Assembly: GCA_020216745.1 (NCBI GenBank)
Contig: JAIWNQ010000215.1
Coordinates: 1 to 10,000 of the forward strand
Reading direction: 5' to 3'
Length of the DNA stretch: 10,000 bases
Source of the DNA: Candidatus Hydrogenedens sp.
GTDB lineage: Bacteria; Hydrogenedentota; Hydrogenedentia; Hydrogenedentales; Hydrogenedentaceae
Part shown: positions 6,729 through 10,000 of the stretch, piece by piece
How positions within the stretch are numbered: position 1 is the stretch's first letter
Layout of the letters: the number at the start of each line of letters is the position of its first letter
Notes under the pieces: model-generated
The model's database searches: none
What the model was told of the DNA's origin: nothing
Seen by the model: the letters and a program-made list of their open reading frames with translations, nothing else
Made by a program: the position numbers and the translations under genes

Positions 6729-7979
6729 ATGAAATGGCTTCGAAATATTTTAGACCATCAGGGAAAAATGTTTGAACCCGGAGGAAAATTATCGTGGCTT
6801 TATCCTCTGTGGGAAGCGAACGACACCTTTCTTTATACACCGGGAACTGTAACCAAAGGAGCACCTCATGTGCGAGATGCTATCGACTTAAAACGGCTTA
6901 TGATAACCGTTGTAATTGCATTAATCCCGTGTGTAATCATGGCTCTATATAATACAGGCTTACAAGCATTTCTGGGTATTGAACGTATGGGGTTATCTCC
7001 AGAACAGGTACCAGGCTGGAGAGCAGGGATATTCCGTGCATTGGGATTGAGTTTCAATGCAGGAAGCGTGATTTCATGTATCATTTACGGGGCGTTGTAT
7101 TTCTTTCCTGTCTATATTGTTACATTAGCCTGTGGTGGTATTTGTGAAGTTATTTTTGCAATCGTTCGTAAACACGAGATTAGTGAAGGATTTCTGGTCA
7201 CCAGTCTTTTGTTTCCACTAATACTTCCTCCGCAGATACCATTATGGCAGGTAGCAATCGGCATTATCTTTGGTGTGGTGATAGGTAAAGAAATATTTGG
7301 GGGTGTGGGAATGAACATATTGAACCCAGCCCTTACTGCTCGTGCTTTTTTGTATTTTGCTTATCCAGCACAGATTAGCGGTGATAAAGTATGGGTTGCC
7401 GTTGACGGATACAGTGGTGCAACATGTCTCGCCGTGATGAAAGACAAAGGAGTTGAGGCACTGCAGAGTGTAAGTGCATTTTCCATTAATCTACACGATG
7501 GGAACACCAGCTGGTTAGAATCGGTCATTGGATTAGAACCGGGCTCTATGGGTGAAACATCTGTAATTGCATGTTTGATTGGTGCTTTGATTTTAATTTA
7601 TACCGGTGTCGGTTCATGGCGTACAATTGTGGGGGTCTTTTTAGGTTCGGGTATTATGGCACTTTTGCTAAGTTTTTATCATTCTCCCGCGAATCCTGCT
7701 TTTCAGGCAGGACCGCTCTGGCATTGGGTTGTCGGAGGATTAGCGTTCGGTGGTGTATTTATGGCTACGGACCCTGTTTCTTCACCATTTACAGATACCG
7801 GTCGCTGGATTTATGGTTTGTTTATAGGTTCCTTTGTAGTTTTATTACGAACGGTGAACCCTGCATATCCGGAAGTAACCATGTTGGTTATCTTATTTGC
7901 CAATGTTTTTGCTCCATTAACAGATTACTTTGTAATGCAATCGAACATTAAAAGGAGATTGACGCGCCATGCAGCGTGA
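6729..7979 (+). CDS. nqrB: Na+-translocating NADH:quinone reductase subunit B
   Basis: This 416-residue polytopic membrane protein is the main Na+- and quinone-handling subunit of the complex. The covalent FMN site is D226-G-Y-S-G-A-T232, where Thr232 corresponds to the Thr236 flavin attachment of the Vibrio cholerae protein. The family segments HVRDAIDLKRLM (47-58) and FGGVGMNILNPALTARAF (190-207) are present, along with many hydrophobic helices. The start at 6729 is chosen because AAGGAAGGA (6713-6721) is 7 bp upstream. An earlier ATG at 6708 would overlap nqrA by 17 bp and add seven residues of charged sequence without family support. The 3' end overlaps nqrC by 11 bp, suggesting translational coupling. 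The FMN must be attached by an ApbE-type transferase encoded elsewhere. Confidence 0.97.
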   Translation: MKWLRNILDHQGKMFEPGGKLSWLYPLWEANDTFLYTPGTVTKGAPHVRDAIDLKRLMITVVIALIPCVIMALYNTGLQAFLGIERMGLSPEQVPGWRAGIFRALGLSFNAGSVISCIIYGALYFFPVYIVTLACGGICEVIFAIVRKHEISEGFLVTSLLFPLILPPQIPLWQVAIGIIFGVVIGKEIFGGVGMNILNPALTARAFLYFAYPAQISGDKVWVAVDGYSGATCLAVMKDKGVEALQSVSAFSINLHDGNTSWLESVIGLEPGSMGETSVIACLIGALILIYTGVGSWRTIVGVFLGSGIMALLLSFYHSPANPAFQAGPLWHWVVGGLAFGGVFMATDPVSSPFTDTGRWIYGLFIGSFVVLLRTVNPAYPEVTMLVILFANVFAPLTDYFVMQSNIKRRLTRHAA

Positions 7980-8751
7980 AGGAAGTCTTTATACAGTTAT
8001 TTTTACGACTGTCCTTTGTGGAATATGTTCCATCCTTGTGGCAAGTGCGGCAGTCGGATTAAAAGAACGGCAACAAATCAACCAGATTTTAGACCGACAA
8101 CATAAAATATTGCTTGTGTCAGGTCTGGTTAGTCCTTCGGAAAGATTGTCCCGCGAAGGGATACAGAGCAAATTCAAAGAGAACATCGATGTAAGACTTG
8201 TAAACTTTGACACAGGTGACTATGCTACAGACATCCCTGTGGAGACATTTGACCCAAAACGGGCTTTGAAAGACCCAAATCTGAGCAAAAAAGCACCACC
8301 GAATTCTGCTGGTTTGATTGATATTCCAAAGTATGGTTTTGTATACATGGTAAAACGGCAGGGGCAGATAGATGAGGTTATATTGCCTATTCAGGGACGT
8401 GGTTTGTGGTCAATGTTGTATGGCTATTTAGCGTTAGATAAGGATTTAAATACGGTTCGTGGAATTATTTTTTATGAACATGGAGAAACGCCAGGTTTAG
8501 GTGGTGAGATTGAAAATCCTAAATGGTGTCAGTTATGGGTTGGTCGTAAAGTCTATGATTCCGCAGGTGAGGTTCAACTCTCTGTGATTAAAGGACAGGC
8601 AGGTTCTCCAGATTCTGACCCGCATCATGTGGACGGTTTATCTGGTGCTACAATGACCAGCCGTGGTGTTACGAACTTAATCCATTTCTGGTTAAGTGAT
8701 AATGGATACGGGAAATATATCAAGAATAAGAAACAACAAGGGAGTTTATAA
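7969..8751 (+). CDS. nqrC: Na+-translocating NADH:quinone reductase subunit C
   Basis: The protein has 260 residues. A single N-terminal membrane segment (about residues 8-30) anchors a periplasmic FMN domain. The covalent flavin site D222-G-L-S-G-A-T228-M-T matches the NqrC/RnfG flavinylation motif, with FMN phosphoester-linked to Thr228. The conserved [10 protein letters not shown] stretch (172-181) and its neighbouring His171 are present. NqrC relays electrons on the outer face between the NqrD/E iron-sulfur centre and the NqrB flavin. The ribosome binding site AAAGGAG (7951-7957) lies inside the end of nqrB, 11 bp before the ATG, and the two genes overlap by 11 bp. It ends 2 bp before nqrD. 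Confidence 0.97.
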   Translation: MQREGSLYTVIFTTVLCGICSILVASAAVGLKERQQINQILDRQHKILLVSGLVSPSERLSREGIQSKFKENIDVRLVNFDTGDYATDIPVETFDPKRALKDPNLSKKAPPNSAGLIDIPKYGFVYMVKRQGQIDEVILPIQGRGLWSMLYGYLALDKDLNTVRGIIFYEHGETPGLGGEIENPKWCQLWVGRKVYDSAGEVQLSVIKGQAGSPDSDPHHVDGLSGATMTSRGVTNLIHFWLSDNGYGKYIKNKKQQGSL

Positions 8752-8753
8752 AT

Positions 8754-9389
8754 ATGAGTGCTATTTTAGGAAAAAAAGAACGTACCGCATTAATTGACCC
8801 ATTGTTTAACAACAATCCTATTGCACTGCAAATATTAGGTATCTGTTCTGCTCTGGCTGTTACGACAAAATTGGATAAAGCCATAGTAATGGCAATTTCT
8901 CTTACGGTTGTAACTGCATTTTCCAATTTATCCATTAGTTTGATACGGAACTTAATTCCTACGAATGTTCGTATTATTATCCAATTAACAATTATAGCGT
9001 CATTGGTTATTATTGCTGACCAAATATTGAAGGCATTTGTACCCACAATTAGTAAGCAATTATCTGTTTTCGTTGGGCTTATTATCACAAACTGCATCGT
9101 TATGGGTCGTGCGGAAGCATATGCTATGCAGAATCCGCCCTGGGAAAGTTTTTTGGACGGAATAGGGAATGGTTTGGGGTATAGCATGATATTAATTATA
9201 TTAGGTTTCTTCCGTGAATTATTTGGTTCGGGGAAAATTTTGGGGTATACGGTATTAAAAACAGTCAATGAAGGGGGGTGGTATTATCCCAATGGCATAT
9301 TACTCATGGCTCCTGGAGCCTTATTTATGATAGCCATGCTAATCTGGCTACTTCGGACATGGAAACCTGAACAACAAGAGAAGGAGTAA
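8754..9389 (+). CDS. nqrD: Na+-translocating NADH:quinone reductase subunit D
   Basis: This 211-residue integral membrane protein is of normal family length. Cys31 (LGICSALAV) and Cys114 ([14 protein letters not shown]) are the conserved cysteines that, with the pair in NqrE, hold the iron-sulfur centre inside the membrane. NqrD and NqrE are inverted-topology homologues related to RnfE/RnfA. The helix-rich pattern and the motifs [18 protein letters not shown] (127-144) and [13 protein letters not shown] (179-191) fit NqrD rather than RnfE, and the operon context agrees. The ribosome binding site AAGGGAG (8738-8744) is 9 bp upstream, inside the end of nqrC. It ends 7 bp before nqrE. Confidence 0.96.
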   Translation: MSAILGKKERTALIDPLFNNNPIALQILGICSALAVTTKLDKAIVMAISLTVVTAFSNLSISLIRNLIPTNVRIIIQLTIIASLVIIADQILKAFVPTISKQLSVFVGLIITNCIVMGRAEAYAMQNPPWESFLDGIGNGLGYSMILIILGFFRELFGSGKILGYTVLKTVNEGGWYYPNGILLMAPGALFMIAMLIWLLRTWKPEQQEKE

Positions 9390-9396
9390 TCTTACC

Positions 9397-10000
9397 ATGT
9401 TTGAGCATTATGCAGGTCTATTTATAAAAAGTGCTTTTATCGAAAATATGGCACTGGCTTTCTTTTTAGGTATGTGTTCTTTCATGGCGGTATCGCGAAA
9501 AGTTGAGACAGCCATCGGTCTGGGAACTGCAGTCATATTTGTGCTTGTGCTCGCCGTTGTTACCAGCAATCTTATCTTTAATTACTTGCTTCGTGAAGGG
9601 GCAATGGCGTGGATACATCCCAGTCTTGCTAATGTAGACCTTGGCTTTTTAAGCTTCCTTGCATATATTGGTTCCATTGCCGCATTAGTACAACTGGTGG
9701 AGATGTTTTTAGACCGATTTGTCCCTACCTTATATTCCGCTTTGGGGATATTCCTCCCATTAATTGCAGTTAACTGTGCCATATTGGGTGCGGCTCTTTT
9801 TATGGAACAGCGGGATTATGCCTTCGGGGATGCATTAGTTTTTGCCATAGGCTCCGGTATCGGATGGGCATTGGCAATTATTGGTATGGCTTCTATCCGA
9901 GAGAAGTTAAGATATAGCAATGTCCCTCCGGGATTAAGAGGCTTGGGGCTGGCTTTTATTTTAACTGGTTTGATGGCTCTGGGATTCTTAGCATTCTCAG
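9397..10000 (+). CDS. nqrE: Na+-translocating NADH:quinone reductase subunit E (3' end cut by window)
   Basis: The frame runs from the ATG at 9397 off the window after 201 codons. Members of this family are about 200 residues long, and the last visible residues ([10 protein letters not shown]) match the usual C-terminal end, so only a few codons are missing. It is a polytopic membrane protein. Cys27 ([10 protein letters not shown]) and Cys127 ([11 protein letters not shown]) pair with the NqrD cysteines to bind the intramembrane iron-sulfur centre. Further family stretches are [10 protein letters not shown] and [20 protein letters not shown]. The ribosome binding site AAGGAG (9381-9386) overlaps the end of nqrD and lies 10 bp upstream. 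Position after nqrD and the sequence both separate it from RnfA. nqrF is expected next. Confidence 0.96.
   Translation, partial: MFEHYAGLFIKSAFIENMALAFFLGMCSFMAVSRKVETAIGLGTAVIFVLVLAVVTSNLIFNYLLREGAMAWIHPSLANVDLGFLSFLAYIGSIAALVQLVEMFLDRFVPTLYSALGIFLPLIAVNCAILGAALFMEQRDYAFGDALVFAIGSGIGWALAIIGMASIREKLRYSNVPPGLRGLGLAFILTGLMALGFLAFS

Noticed and set aside
7571..7951. A 126-codon + strand ORF inside nqrB in another frame.
   Set aside because: It is an out-of-frame translation of nqrB membrane helices, rich in Cys, Phe and Tyr, with no ribosome binding site support.
8720..9268. A 182-codon minus-strand ORF opposite nqrD.
   Set aside because: It is the antisense shadow of a clearly conserved nqrD. 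The low stop density reflects the codon use of the membrane protein.
5339..10000. The operon being rnf (ferredoxin:NAD+ oxidoreductase) rather than nqr.
   Set aside because: The first gene is NqrA-type without ferredoxin-like 4Fe-4S motifs, there is no RnfB, and the gene order A-B-C-D-E with NqrB/NqrC sequence signatures is that of Na+-NQR.

Overview
The window comes from an AT-rich bacterial chromosome (roughly 40 % G+C by eye) using the standard genetic code with ATG starts and clear AAGGAG-type ribosome binding sites. Signal-peptide proteins, a malectin-like glycan-binding domain and a Na+-translocating NADH:quinone reductase (Na+-NQR) operon point to a Gram-negative-type bacterium. The style fits the PVC, FCB or Hydrogenedentota-like groups, but that is an inference; no rRNA or other taxonomic marker is present. 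All convincing genes lie on the + strand.

Layout. Bases 1-72 look like the last codons of a gene entering from the left. Bases 73-836 are a long AT-rich stretch without a convincing gene. It holds two diverged copies of an 85-88 bp repeat (106-193 and 326-410), each ending in a GGGAGCA hairpin, and two pairs of short direct repeats (650-667/710-726 and 747-757/792-802) in front of the first large gene. Bases 837-3383 encode an 848-residue secreted protein with a helical-toroid-like body, a beta-sandwich and a C-terminal malectin-like domain. It is followed closely by a secreted calcineurin-like metallophosphoesterase (3435-4241) and then by an NAD-type short-chain dehydrogenase/reductase (4331-5089). 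The 249 bp gap 5090-5338 carries a candidate terminator and a candidate promoter.

Bases 5339-10000 are the nqr operon: nqrA, nqrB, nqrC, nqrD and almost all of nqrE, in the canonical order and with gaps of 2-7 bp or an 11 bp overlap. The products form a membrane complex that couples NADH oxidation and quinone reduction to Na+ export. The features the complex needs are visible: DGxSGAT covalent-FMN sites in NqrB (Thr232) and NqrC (Thr228), and paired membrane cysteines in NqrD (Cys31/Cys114) and NqrE (Cys27/Cys127). nqrF, which carries the NADH/FAD/2Fe-2S module, would be expected just beyond base 10000.

The nqr half is conventional. The parts most worth a second look are the paired hairpin repeat, the short motifs in the leader of the first gene, and the unassigned toroid/malectin protein with its Cys-Cys-Cys motif.
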